This document shows positions 1 to 6,563 of a stretch of DNA of 31,421 nucleotides, piece after piece. Source of the stretch: a virus; the IMG/VR virus record IMGVR_UViG_3300044797_000047, positions 1 to 31,421 of that record; one strand, given 5' to 3'. The position numbers and the translations under genes are program-made. Numbering within the stretch: the stretch's first letter is position 1; each line of letters starts with the position of its first letter. Below the pieces are notes generated by a model. That model worked only from the letters and a program-made list of their open reading frames with translations, made no database searches and had not been told where the DNA came from.

Positions 1-83
1 AATTTGTAATAAGCTTTCTGCTTATCCTTATGTGTATAGTAGTAATTTAAATAATAATTTTTATATTTTTCGTATTCAGTCAT
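1..83 (-). CDS. Hypothetical protein, 3' part cut by window edge
   Basis: An ATG at 83 opens a frame that stays open to base 1. The visible part is about 27 residues, starting MTEYEKYKNYYLNYYYTHKD, very rich in Tyr, Lys and Asn. It begins one base after the stop codon of the next upstream minus-strand gene (85-318), which fits tight operon packing. No clear Shine-Dalgarno site is seen. No family is recognised. The call rests on spacing and the open frame only. Confidence 0.4.
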   Translation of the reverse strand, partial: MTEYEKYKNYYLNYYYTHKDKQKAYYK

Positions 84-84
84 T

Positions 85-318
85 TTATTTGCTTTTCAAT
101 TCTAAATACTCTAGATTATTCATCTCAACAAAATTACAAATATTTGGTCCGCATTCATAACATACCGGCATAGGTTGTTCCTGATTTTCTCTAAAAACTT
201 CGTTACCCTCAGAATCGTAATCCCAACCACCGTATGAACCACCACCTTCTTCACCGTGAGCAGTAATAGAGTGCCCACAGATACATGGGAACACAGGATT
301 TTTATTCTCTTCGTTCAT
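85..318 (-). CDS. Small Cys-containing hypothetical protein (77 aa)
   Basis: The protein has a CICGHSITAHG segment near residues 12-22 and a CYECGPNIC segment near 53-61, four or more Cys with nearby His, which suggests a small zinc-binding fold. Between them lies an acidic, Gly-rich stretch. It is the first protein gene after the two tRNA loci in the direction of transcription and is probably co-transcribed with them. The start has no strong ribosome-binding site. Small Cys/His proteins of this type are common in phage accessory regions, mostly without known function. No role is assigned. Confidence 0.6.
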   Translation of the reverse strand: MNEENKNPVFPCICGHSITAHGEEGGGSYGGWDYDSEGNEVFRENQEQPMPVCYECGPNICNFVEMNNLEYLELKSK

Positions 319-328
319 AAAGATTTAC

Positions 329-427
329 AGCTGAGGACAGGAATTGAACCTGCAACCTGTTGTTTATGTCAATTCCCATTACTAGAAATTCACAAAACAA
401 CTGCTCTGCCAATTGAGCTACCTCAGC
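329..427 (-). tRNA. tRNA gene with a 26-nt insertion in the anticodon loop; Met-type (CAT) if the insert is removed
   Basis: The 7-bp acceptor stem (GCTGAGG with CCTCAGC), D arm, variable loop and T arm (GCAGG-TTCAATT-CCTGT) are all canonical. The anticodon stem pairs GTTGT (397-401) with ACAAC (359-363), but 33 nt lie between them instead of 7. Removing positions 369-394 leaves the loop TTCATAA, an ideal Met-type CAT loop. Removing a register-shifted 26 nt leaves TTTGTGA, anticodon TGT (Thr), with a less standard position 37. The insert can form its own hairpin (AATTTC with GGAATT), so the whole arm could be an extended stem. CCA is not encoded and the discriminator base is T. It may be an intron-bearing tRNA, an anticodon-loop-remodelled tRNA, or a dead gene. 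Confidence 0.7.
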
Positions 428-450
428 GATAAACCTTCAATAAACTCTCT

Positions 451-523
451 GGGCGCGGTAGGGGTCGAACCTACGACCTTTCCCTTATCAAGGGAATGCT
501 CTAGCCAGCTGAGCTACACGCCC
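451..523 (-). tRNA. tRNA-Ile (GAT)
   Basis: A complete 73-nt cloverleaf. The acceptor stem GGGCGTG pairs with CGCGCCC (one G-T), followed by a D arm, anticodon stem TTCCC/GGGAA with loop TTGATAA, and T arm GTAGG-TTCGACC-CCTAC. The anticodon is GAT. CCA is not encoded. It sits 7 bases past the stop codon of the nucleotidyltransferase gene and 23 bases before the second tRNA, so it is likely processed from the same transcript. Confidence 0.95.
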
Positions 524-530
524 AAACAAT

Positions 531-1499
531 CTACTGTGCTTTTACAATCCCTGAATAAACATCGTACAGAAAATCGTCAACCCACTGCTCATCCGGTTTC
601 GCTCTCAACAAAGAATTAGCCTGTGCTACTTCTAAATCTAACAGTCCAGCGTCAATGATAGCTTCTACTTCTTTATATCCCATCTTTCCTGTTTTGATAT
701 CTAACAAAAGCTGACGGTTGGGACATGGGAACGTGATAAAGCCTGTTCTCAACAACTCTTGCCCCTCAAAGTTAACCCTGACAGCATGACTGACAGCTTT
801 CCAGTCAATCCCATCGTTTACTTCAGCCAATTTTGCTCTATGTCCATATTCAGCATAGATCTTGCCTAAAATCCCAAGGCTATACTTCACGGAATTCGTC
901 ATCTGAAACTTGCGACCACAAACCTCAAAATATTTGCGAGTAATACCATTCGGATCAGTACCTTCAAAATACTTAATGAATTCATCCCCTCGAGCTATGA
1001 AAGCGTCAAGTGGCAATTCCTGCAATAAAGCCATACCATCAAATGTATTAAGAAATTCAATGGTGTCCTTTACCGATCGAACACGTGAACCTTTAATCCC
1101 GTACTTACTGGCTTGCTTCCGAGCATAGCCAATGAAGCTCAAGATGCCTTTTGACAGCAGCTTATCTTTATTATCATATATTGTCTTAAATAAGTGATAA
1201 TCTTTTCCCTTAAAGATCTGGAAGGAATCAGGGGCGAAAAGCATATCAAGAGCTACTGTCTGACCATCACAAAGCAGACGCAGATATTCTGTGAGGCTAA
1301 AAATCTCAGAATCTACGTCATCCTTGGTGTTCTTTTCATACTCACGCTTGGGTCTAGAGGTACTGATGTTCCTATTTACACGAGCTAAGACAATCTCTCG
1401 TGCAGTGGGAACATAGATACCCTTAAAATCTGAGTCACTTAACGGAGTATCAGTCCCGTAAAGATGAGACCCAAATTTGATCTCTACAATCTTGTTCAT
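531..1499 (-). CDS. RlaP-like nucleotidyltransferase (DNA polymerase beta superfamily)
   Basis: The N-terminus carries the signature of minimal nucleotidyltransferases: G10-S11, then SDSD with D22 and D24, followed by FKGIYVP. A later acidic residue (D63 in DVDSEIFSL) is placed to be the third metal ligand. This matches the predicted nucleotidyltransferase family named RlaP (RNA repair pathway, polymerase-beta type; PF10127), and 322 aa suits it. Such enzymes add nucleotides to an acceptor; the substrate of this family is not well defined. The start codon overlaps the stop of the upstream 48-aa gene (ATGA), with an AAGG ribosome-binding site inside that gene. It lies directly upstream of two tRNA loci, which makes an RNA substrate plausible but unproven. 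Confidence 0.8.
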   Translation of the reverse strand: MNKIVEIKFGSHLYGTDTPLSDSDFKGIYVPTAREIVLARVNRNISTSRPKREYEKNTKDDVDSEIFSLTEYLRLLCDGQTVALDMLFAPDSFQIFKGKDYHLFKTIYDNKDKLLSKGILSFIGYARKQASKYGIKGSRVRSVKDTIEFLNTFDGMALLQELPLDAFIARGDEFIKYFEGTDPNGITRKYFEVCGRKFQMTNSVKYSLGILGKIYAEYGHRAKLAEVNDGIDWKAVSHAVRVNFEGQELLRTGFITFPCPNRQLLLDIKTGKMGYKEVEAIIDAGLLDLEVAQANSLLRAKPDEQWVDDFLYDVYSGIVKAQ

Positions 1500-1642
1500 T
1501 TAGCCTTTTCAATCTCTCGTTTTAAACGAAGAATAGTAGCCTTCCGCTGCTGCAATCGCACAAAGTTCTCAATCTCTTCTTTAACAACTTTTCGTTGTTC
1601 AATCCTATCTAAGAAGTCAAAAAACTTAAAAATGAGGTTCAT
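1496..1642 (-). CDS. Small coiled-coil protein (48 aa)
   Basis: This short gene has ATGA overlaps at both ends: its ATG overlaps the TGA of the gene at 1639-2271, and its TGA overlaps the ATG of the nucleotidyltransferase. That double translational coupling is the main support. The product begins MNLIFKFFDFLDRIEQRKVV and continues as a charged, Leu/Ile-spaced helix rich in Lys, Arg, Glu and Gln, so a single coiled coil is likely. No homologue is recognised. It may form a complex with one of its coupled partners (inference). Confidence 0.75.
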   Translation of the reverse strand: MNLIFKFFDFLDRIEQRKVVKEEIENFVRLQQRKATILRLKREIEKAK

Positions 1643-2271
1643 GCAGGCACCTCTTCTTTTTTGGCGCTCAAAGCTTCAAGATAATCAAGCGTTGTACCAA
1701 TCTTAGGAATCAAGTGTGTCAACGAATTGATCTTTTTCTGAATGCTCTGTAAATCCTCAATCTTATCGATCTTTTTCAGCAAGTCTTGATAGGTATAATA
1801 TTTACGCCACGCTTCATAATTTCTAGTATCACGTGTACGAACAACTGCAATAGCTTCACGATATTGATAGGTCAAGAACGTGATAACCTTCACTTTTATG
1901 CTATTCTTCGCAGCAGCCATACGCTTAATACGAGCGAGGTATCTCTCATTATCATTAAGCAAGTCTTTTTCAACAACTTCCAACCGACCAACCACCTTAT
2001 CAAAGATGATCAAACGATGCGTACCATGATTTGCATGTTCACACAAGCAATCGCATTTAGGTCCAACAGCATTGGTACAACGAAGATCACAAGCTGATTT
2101 TACGCCAGTCTTCACTAAATTCGTATGCTGAACACGTCCCATATAACGAAGTGCCAATTCTCCGCACAACGGACACGCATGCTTTAAAATAATCTCTAAT
2201 TCATCACCATTTTCAACATTAACTGCCAATGGTCGTTCACAAAATGCGCACTTCAGAAAGTGTCTATTCAT
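1639..2271 (-). CDS. Zn-finger-like Cys-rich protein with helical C-terminus (210 aa)
   Basis: The N-terminus has paired CAFC (8-11) and CPLC (33-36) motifs, a zinc ribbon pattern. A second cluster near residues 61-85 contains CDLRC, then CDCLC, then NHGTHR, a Cys/His motif seen in many uncharacterised phage proteins. From about residue 95 the protein is mostly charged helix, including a likely coiled coil in the last 60 residues. Strong ribosome-binding site GGGAGG six to seven bases before the ATG, and a strong promoter upstream. First gene of a coupled three-gene unit ending with the nucleotidyltransferase. A nucleic-acid-binding role is possible; none is shown. Confidence 0.75.
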   Translation of the reverse strand: MNRHFLKCAFCERPLAVNVENGDELEIILKHACPLCGELALRYMGRVQHTNLVKTGVKSACDLRCTNAVGPKCDCLCEHANHGTHRLIIFDKVVGRLEVVEKDLLNDNERYLARIKRMAAAKNSIKVKVITFLTYQYREAIAVVRTRDTRNYEAWRKYYTYQDLLKKIDKIEDLQSIQKKINSLTHLIPKIGTTLDYLEALSAKKEEVPA

Positions 2272-2308
2272 TTTATCCTCCCAGATATATGATTTACCTT
2301 ACTCTCTT

Positions 2309-2337
2309 ATTATACCATGAGTAGTTAAGTTTGTAAA
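2309..2337 (-). promoter_or_regulatory. Sigma70-type promoter with extended -10
   Basis: On the minus strand, TTTACA (2332-2337) is followed by a 17-bp spacer and TATAAT (2309-2314), with a TGG extension just before the -10. This is a near-consensus promoter. It is placed to drive the three coupled genes at 2271-531 and the tRNAs. Confidence 0.8.
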
Positions 2338-2347
2338 CCCCCGGGGG
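2338..2347. repeat. GC-only palindrome CCCCCGGGGG
   Basis: A perfect 10-bp palindrome of C and G in an otherwise AT-rich genome. It lies between the methionine aminopeptidase stop codon and the -35 box of the next promoter. It has no loop and no following T-run on either side, so it is not a standard terminator. Confidence 0.6.
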
Positions 2348-2349
2348 CC

Positions 2350-3117
2350 TTAAATAGTTTCGTTGTTACGCAATGTTAAGATGGTAGGAGGTTGACCTGC
2401 AGGATTGACTACAATTGTATGCTCAAAATGAGCAGCTACCTCACCTGAGAGCATCCACGTGTTCCATTGACCCTTTTGATGATAGATAGCAGGATCGCCG
2501 ATGCAAAAGATTGGTTCTATGCACAAAACCATACCTGTAACCAACAAAGAATTCTTATTCTGATCAACGTAGTTAGGAATTCCAGGACCTTCATGGATTG
2601 ACTGTCCTATACCATGTCCAGTGAATGGTTGGATCACCCCAGATTCATTTCTAGCAGCATAAATTGCTCTGCTGACATCTTGCACGGTATTGCCTTCTAA
2701 AGCTGCTCTAATGCCATCTCTCATTGCAGAGTATGTGTTCTCTGCAAGCTTCCGAACCTCAGGGCGAACGGGTGGAACTAAAACAGTCATAGCGGAATCA
2801 GCTTTCCAACCTTTATAGTCTACAACCATGTCTAATTTAATAACATCGCCTGGGCGAAAAGGTGTATTATTAGGGACACAATGAACAGCTCCAGAATTGA
2901 CTGAAATGCACATGCCATTGGGAAAATTATCGTATCCCTTACAAGCAGCTGTTGCACCAAAAGATTGTACAAAATCATCGCCCAGTTTATCGATCTCAAG
3001 ACCAGTAACTCCAGGTTGTACCTTGGAAGATAAAAAGCTGAGGCAATCCGAGAGGATCACCGCAGCTTTAGTAATTAATTCAATTTGTTCAGGGGTTTTA
3101 AGCGTTATTGTGCTCAT
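2350..3117 (-). CDS. map: Methionine aminopeptidase, type I
   Basis: Removes the initiator methionine from new proteins and needs two metal ions. All expected residues are visible at the usual spacing for type I enzymes: H79 (AVHCVPN), metal ligands D96 (KLDMVVD), D107 (KADSAMT), H168 (TGHGIG), E201 (CIEPIF) and E232 (FEHTIVV). The 255-aa length is that of the compact bacterial enzyme, with no N-terminal extension. The ribosome-binding site AAGAGA lies just before the ATG, inside the end of the upstream gene, with a 20-bp overlap. The enzyme looks active. In a phage it may speed maturation of virion proteins, or resist host shut-off (inference). Confidence 0.93.
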   Translation of the reverse strand: MSTITLKTPEQIELITKAAVILSDCLSFLSSKVQPGVTGLEIDKLGDDFVQSFGATAACKGYDNFPNGMCISVNSGAVHCVPNNTPFRPGDVIKLDMVVDYKGWKADSAMTVLVPPVRPEVRKLAENTYSAMRDGIRAALEGNTVQDVSRAIYAARNESGVIQPFTGHGIGQSIHEGPGIPNYVDQNKNSLLVTGMVLCIEPIFCIGDPAIYHQKGQWNTWMLSGEVAAHFEHTIVVNPAGQPPTILTLRNNETI

Positions 3118-3394
3118 ATCTCTTGCTTTTAAATCGTCGATCTTTTTTAAGCTTAAGCCATTCGTGCTTGTCTATCTTCGCGAGTCGAGAAACCTCTTTA
3201 GCTAAATCTGGAAGCTTCTTAATTTCTACATTATTGATCTTCAGAAATTTTGGACTATCGTCTGGAACATCTTCGATAAGTTCGTTCTTAGGGAAGACAT
3301 AAATCTGTTGAACGCAAATACAGGAACAGGTAGCACTGACGCAATCATTAAAACGATGCGTAGCACGGGTACGACAAATAAAGCATTTGTCCAT
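3098..3394 (-). CDS. Small Cys-rich hypothetical protein (98 aa)
   Basis: The first 30 residues hold CFIC, then NDCVSATCSCIC, six Cys with a His at residue 13, suggesting a zinc-bound N-terminal knuckle. The CSCIC cluster resembles the CDCLC cluster of the gene at 1639-2271, so the two may be distant relatives. The rest is a charged helix. There is no ribosome-binding site before the ATG, and a promoter -10 box ends only 6 bases upstream, so the mRNA is probably leaderless. Overlaps the start of the aminopeptidase gene. Function unknown. Confidence 0.65.
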   Translation of the reverse strand: MDKCFICRTRATHRFNDCVSATCSCICVQQIYVFPKNELIEDVPDDSPKFLKINNVEIKKLPDLAKEVSRLAKIDKHEWLKLKKDRRFKSKRYEHNNA

Positions 3395-3400
3395 ACACTA

Positions 3401-3429
3401 TTTATATCTCTATTATATACGTTTGTCAA
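3401..3429 (-). promoter_or_regulatory. Sigma70-type promoter, probably giving a leaderless mRNA
   Basis: On the minus strand, a perfect TTGACA (3424-3429), a 17-bp spacer and TATAAA (3401-3406). Six bases separate the -10 from the ATG at 3394, so the predicted transcription start falls on or next to the A of the start codon. A second TATAAT (3411-3416) lies inside the spacer but lacks a good -35. Drives the Cys-rich gene and map. Confidence 0.7.
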
Positions 3430-3450
3430 GAAGTATTTTGAGTAGGTAAG

Positions 3451-3942
3451 TTAGATCTCTTCAGTGATAATTATTTGAACGGGCTTGGTCCAATCAATCT
3501 TGGACATCATTAAATCCCAAGCGTCCTTAGAACTATTATCAAAATCCTGACCTTGAGAAAGACCAGGAGCAATACAACCTTCCAAGAAAACCTGTCCATC
3601 AGAAGGCCTGATAGCATAGTTGCTTGGGTGAATTTCAATGAAAGTTCTTCCAATAGCAGAAGTAGCTAACAATGGAGTTTTAAAAGGCCATCTAGAACCT
3701 TGGTATAAAGATACAGAGTATGTTCCAGGCTGGATACAAACGTTTGAGCCATTGTGTTCAACCTTAGGAAGCTCAATTGTATAACAAACAAACGAACCAT
3801 TGATAGAGAGCTCACCTTGTGTACACCATGTGTCAGTAGCTTTTCTAACCAATGATAGCTGTGTCCCATCAAATGAAGGTATCACTGGAGCTGATGGGGT
3901 AAAGAATCCTGCTGCTTGTTTAAAAATGTCAATCCAATTCAT
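3451..3942 (-). CDS. DUF5675-family protein (163 aa)
   Basis: The core matches the DUF5675 pattern: an early strand with TWCTQGELSING, then CYTIELP, a CIQPGTYSVSLY segment, and the conserved end IEIHPSNYAIRP...GCIAPG. The H-x-N and G-C-I elements recall the L,D-transpeptidase arrangement, but the fold link is only an impression. I start the gene at 3942 and not at an ATG 18 bases upstream: AGGA lies 6 bases before the 3942 ATG, and this start avoids overlap with the upstream gene. DUF5675 genes often sit near phage tail or lysis genes. The biochemical function is not established. Confidence 0.8.
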   Translation of the reverse strand: MNWIDIFKQAAGFFTPSAPVIPSFDGTQLSLVRKATDTWCTQGELSINGSFVCYTIELPKVEHNGSNVCIQPGTYSVSLYQGSRWPFKTPLLATSAIGRTFIEIHPSNYAIRPSDGQVFLEGCIAPGLSQGQDFDNSSKDAWDLMMSKIDWTKPVQIIITEEI

Positions 3943-3950
3943 AATTTTTC

Positions 3951-5243
3951 CTAGATCCATCCAAGTTGTTTAAAACCCCAATACGCAATCAGAAAATCAC
4001 AGCCAAAGAATATCTGACTAGGAGTTGTATTGCCAATCCAATCATCAACGCTATAAGGACAACGTTGCCATCGAAAATCCTGTGAACCCGTCCACCATAA
4101 AGGCAAAGGTTGAGTAGATACAGAATTCCCTGTCATAAACCAAAAGATAACATAGGTAAAAATATTAATCCCTAAACCACCAACAGCTGGGTTTGTAGAA
4201 TTAATCTTTTGAATATTGTTCTCATCTTCTACATAAAATTCATTCAAACGCGTTAAGCAAGGAGTCAAATCAGCTGCAGAGATACTAAAATGCTTTCCAC
4301 ATAGATAAGCAACCCATGCATTGCCTGAATTTTGATTTAATTTCCAAAGTCGTTTTAAGCCATTTACAAAATTATCATTAGATATATCTAGATCAGCTAA
4401 AATTGACAAATGAATAGCAGCACGATGATCATCATTCCAATTATTGAACGTTAAAAATGAAACCTTTGGATATTTATATAAATCTATACACCCATAGGTT
4501 GCAAGAACATCTTCATAGGCAGTTTCGTATTTTGAATCAGATGTTATAACAAACGCAACTTTTAAAATAGCTAAGCAAAGCGTCAAGGTCATTGGATTAG
4601 TAAGCCATCCATCAATGAGTGTGCCGTAAGTTGTAGATACTCCTGTAGGACCAATCAAACAATAATTATTATTTAAAATTTCATCAGCAATGCCACGTGC
4701 TAATATAGCAGCTTTTTGTTTAATATCAGCATCGCCATATTTCCACGCATAATAGATCCCAAGGATATGTCCACTTGCTCCATCATTAGATACATCATCT
4801 ATAAAAGAAGTTTTAGGATTTAATGGATCTGAAACACCGCGAATCAACCGTCTAACAGGTTCACCATGTGCTGTTTGATGTAGGTCAAGACCAATAAGGC
4901 CTTGTCTAATTTTTTCTAAATCAAGAGGATCATTTGTAACAGAATATTTAATACACCACATGGCGACCGTGATCCCATGCCAAAGTGCTTCATCACCTAC
5001 ATCATCAAAAGTAGTACCATTACTAATTGTTGAATCATAGACAATATTGTCATGATTAAATTGAACTAAAGCAACCTCAAAAGAAATAGCTTTCATATCT
5101 AACGATTCAGTACGTTTCAAGATCAATGGGCGAGTAAATTTATCAAATGGGTTCCAAATCCAATTAATGCAATCTGTTAGCCAAATTACGCCTACCTTAA
5201 CTATATTAGAAATTAAAATAATAGGGTGTTTAAATATAAGCAT
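3951..5243 (-). CDS. Possible (alpha/alpha)-barrel hydrolase with N-terminal membrane segment (430 aa)
   Basis: Residues about 6-30 (HPIILISNIVKVGVIWL and following) form a hydrophobic stretch that could anchor the protein or act as an uncleaved signal. The rest is helical, with repeated Trp/Asp/Gly-rich turns: DDVGDEALWHGITVAMW (about 80-96), SNDGASGHILGIYYAW, and WNDDHRAAIHL. This pattern recalls six-hairpin glycosidases and polysaccharide lyases, where acidic residues in such turns bind sugar. I cannot name a family or the catalytic residues. It lies between a papain-like peptidase and a DUF5675 protein, with 3- and 8-base gaps, so an envelope- or capsule-degrading role is plausible. Confidence 0.5.
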   Translation of the reverse strand: MLIFKHPIILISNIVKVGVIWLTDCINWIWNPFDKFTRPLILKRTESLDMKAISFEVALVQFNHDNIVYDSTISNGTTFDDVGDEALWHGITVAMWCIKYSVTNDPLDLEKIRQGLIGLDLHQTAHGEPVRRLIRGVSDPLNPKTSFIDDVSNDGASGHILGIYYAWKYGDADIKQKAAILARGIADEILNNNYCLIGPTGVSTTYGTLIDGWLTNPMTLTLCLAILKVAFVITSDSKYETAYEDVLATYGCIDLYKYPKVSFLTFNNWNDDHRAAIHLSILADLDISNDNFVNGLKRLWKLNQNSGNAWVAYLCGKHFSISAADLTPCLTRLNEFYVEDENNIQKINSTNPAVGGLGINIFTYVIFWFMTGNSVSTQPLPLWWTGSQDFRWQRCPYSVDDWIGNTTPSQIFFGCDFLIAYWGFKQLGWI

Positions 5244-5246
5244 AGA

Positions 5247-6032
5247 TTATCGCCTAATTGTCCAAAAATCGCTTGCCAAGTCTGGGTTAGAGATATAAGC
5301 ATAAGGAAGCTTGAAATATCCTTGCAATCCCCAACTTGGGCCCCAGGAATTACGCACGATCACTACTTGTTCTTTATCGTCATATCCTACTGCTAATACA
5401 GCGTGTCCACCAACGCAAGAATCAGTCATCTGATTTGGCATTGGTACTAAACCTGTTTGCGCAACCTCTGGACTTTCGAACGAGTCATAAACTGTAAATC
5501 CAAAAGCAAATGGAAATCCAGCCGCAAGACAGTGTTTCATATCTGCTAACGTGTCTAAACGAATATAGGCCGTAATCTTATGATTTAGGGCCTCAGCATA
5601 AGCTGCATCAGCGGGTTTATTAAAAACCTTTGACTCATCATACGGCCAAAGAGATTCTGGAGCAGCACCCAATGTCGCTAGGGTTTTAATGCCATCACGA
5701 ATCTGTCCACCTGCATCCTCATTAATTGTACCTTCCATAGCACGCTCATTATAATAAATAAACAAGTGAGAGAAGGTTGCATATTGATTTTGTATTAAGA
5801 TCTCAGGCGAAGCAGTTTTGGTAACTAAAGACTGTTCCTCTAAGAATTCAAGTGCACCAGCTAAAGAAAAGCTTGTGCAAGATCCTAATTGATCTTGGTT
5901 TTCCACTGGTGAACATTTAGGACGAAGATCCACCGCTGTAGGTAGCATTTCAAGTTTACAGACATGATGATTTGATGAGTAGTGAATATCTCTAATATCT
6001 GGTAAATCAGGTTTCCACGTAAATTTATGCAT
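5247..6032 (-). CDS. Papain-like cysteine peptidase (C1 family)
   Basis: A complete papain-type active site is visible: oxyanion Q46 and nucleophile C52 in NQDQLGSCTSF, H210 in CVGGHAVLAVGYD, and N228 in VRNSWGPSWG. The N-terminus WKPDLPDIRDIHYS is the short lead-in typical of bacterial and archaeal C1-like peptidases. At 261 aa there is no room for an inhibitory propeptide and no signal peptide is seen. AGGAG lies 6 bases before the ATG. It heads the minus-strand block 6032-3451, divergent from the plus-strand gene at 6119. The target is unknown; host envelope peptides, host proteins or virion maturation are all possible. Confidence 0.9.
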   Translation of the reverse strand: MHKFTWKPDLPDIRDIHYSSNHHVCKLEMLPTAVDLRPKCSPVENQDQLGSCTSFSLAGALEFLEEQSLVTKTASPEILIQNQYATFSHLFIYYNERAMEGTINEDAGGQIRDGIKTLATLGAAPESLWPYDESKVFNKPADAAYAEALNHKITAYIRLDTLADMKHCLAAGFPFAFGFTVYDSFESPEVAQTGLVPMPNQMTDSCVGGHAVLAVGYDDKEQVVIVRNSWGPSWGLQGYFKLPYAYISNPDLASDFWTIRR

Positions 6033-6053
6033 GTTTGACTCCTAAAATAAATC

Positions 6054-6082
6054 TTGATTAAATTAGATAAGTATGTTATTAT
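6054..6082 (+). promoter_or_regulatory. Sigma70-type promoter with extended -10, plus strand
   Basis: TTGATT (6054-6059), a 17-bp spacer, then TATTAT (6077-6082) preceded by TGT, an extended -10. AGAGAGGA at 6103-6110 precedes the ATG at 6119. A minus-strand TATAAT (6078-6083) overlaps this -10 and could serve the divergent peptidase gene, but it has no convincing -35. Confidence 0.75.
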
Positions 6083-6118
6083 AGTAAGGTAGCTTAATAA
6101 ACAGAGAGGATTATAAAA

Positions 6119-6559
6119 ATGAAAAAATACATTTTAGCAGTGATAAGCTTGTTTGCCATAAACGCATCGGCCATGGGTAATCGACCTCCAACGGATCCGG
6201 CCGACTATCAAGACATTGAAAATGCTGAAGCAATTACTACAAATGAAACAGTTAGGGCTGAATCAGCAGAATCAGGAATTGCAGCCCAACAAACAACCGA
6301 TGAAGCAACACAACAGGCTGATGAAGCTCGTATTAATAAGATGGATCAGACTAAGGTGCTTGCTGAAGGAGCTGTTCGCGTATTAGATACCAAACGGTTT
6401 GCCATTGAGTTATTTAATGACTATGACGCTCGCCGAATGCAGAATTTTGCAATGGGAGCTAAGGTTACATTGAAGCTTGGTAAAAGCTACGAGCAACGAC
6501 TCATTGAAAAGCAACAGAAAGAGATTGATGCTCTGCTGCAGAAACTAAATACCAAATAA
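6119..6559 (+). CDS. Secreted coiled-coil protein, lone plus-strand gene (146 aa)
   Basis: The N-terminus MKKYILAVISLFAINASA is a textbook Sec signal peptide with a likely cut after ASA. There is no lipobox Cys. The mature part is polar, Ala/Glu/Gln-rich and probably alpha-helical, with a heptad-like charged end (EQRLIEKQQKEIDALLQKL). It is the only plus-strand gene recognised, has its own promoter and ribosome-binding site, and converges on the end of the tail operon with a 4-base gap. That layout fits a moron, an extra gene with independent expression. Periplasmic or surface action is inferred. A spanin-like or exclusion role cannot be told apart from sequence alone. Confidence 0.8.
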   Translation: MKKYILAVISLFAINASAMGNRPPTDPADYQDIENAEAITTNETVRAESAESGIAAQQTTDEATQQADEARINKMDQTKVLAEGAVRVLDTKRFAIELFNDYDARRMQNFAMGAKVTLKLGKSYEQRLIEKQQKEIDALLQKLNTK

Positions 6560-6563
6560 TTTC

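Noticed and set aside
2338-2349. Rho-independent terminator at the GC palindrome
   Set aside because: There is no loop between the arms and no T-run after it in either direction.
3241-3429. 62-codon minus-strand frame overlapping the Cys-rich gene
   Set aside because: It overlaps the promoter and the better gene in another frame and has no ribosome-binding site.
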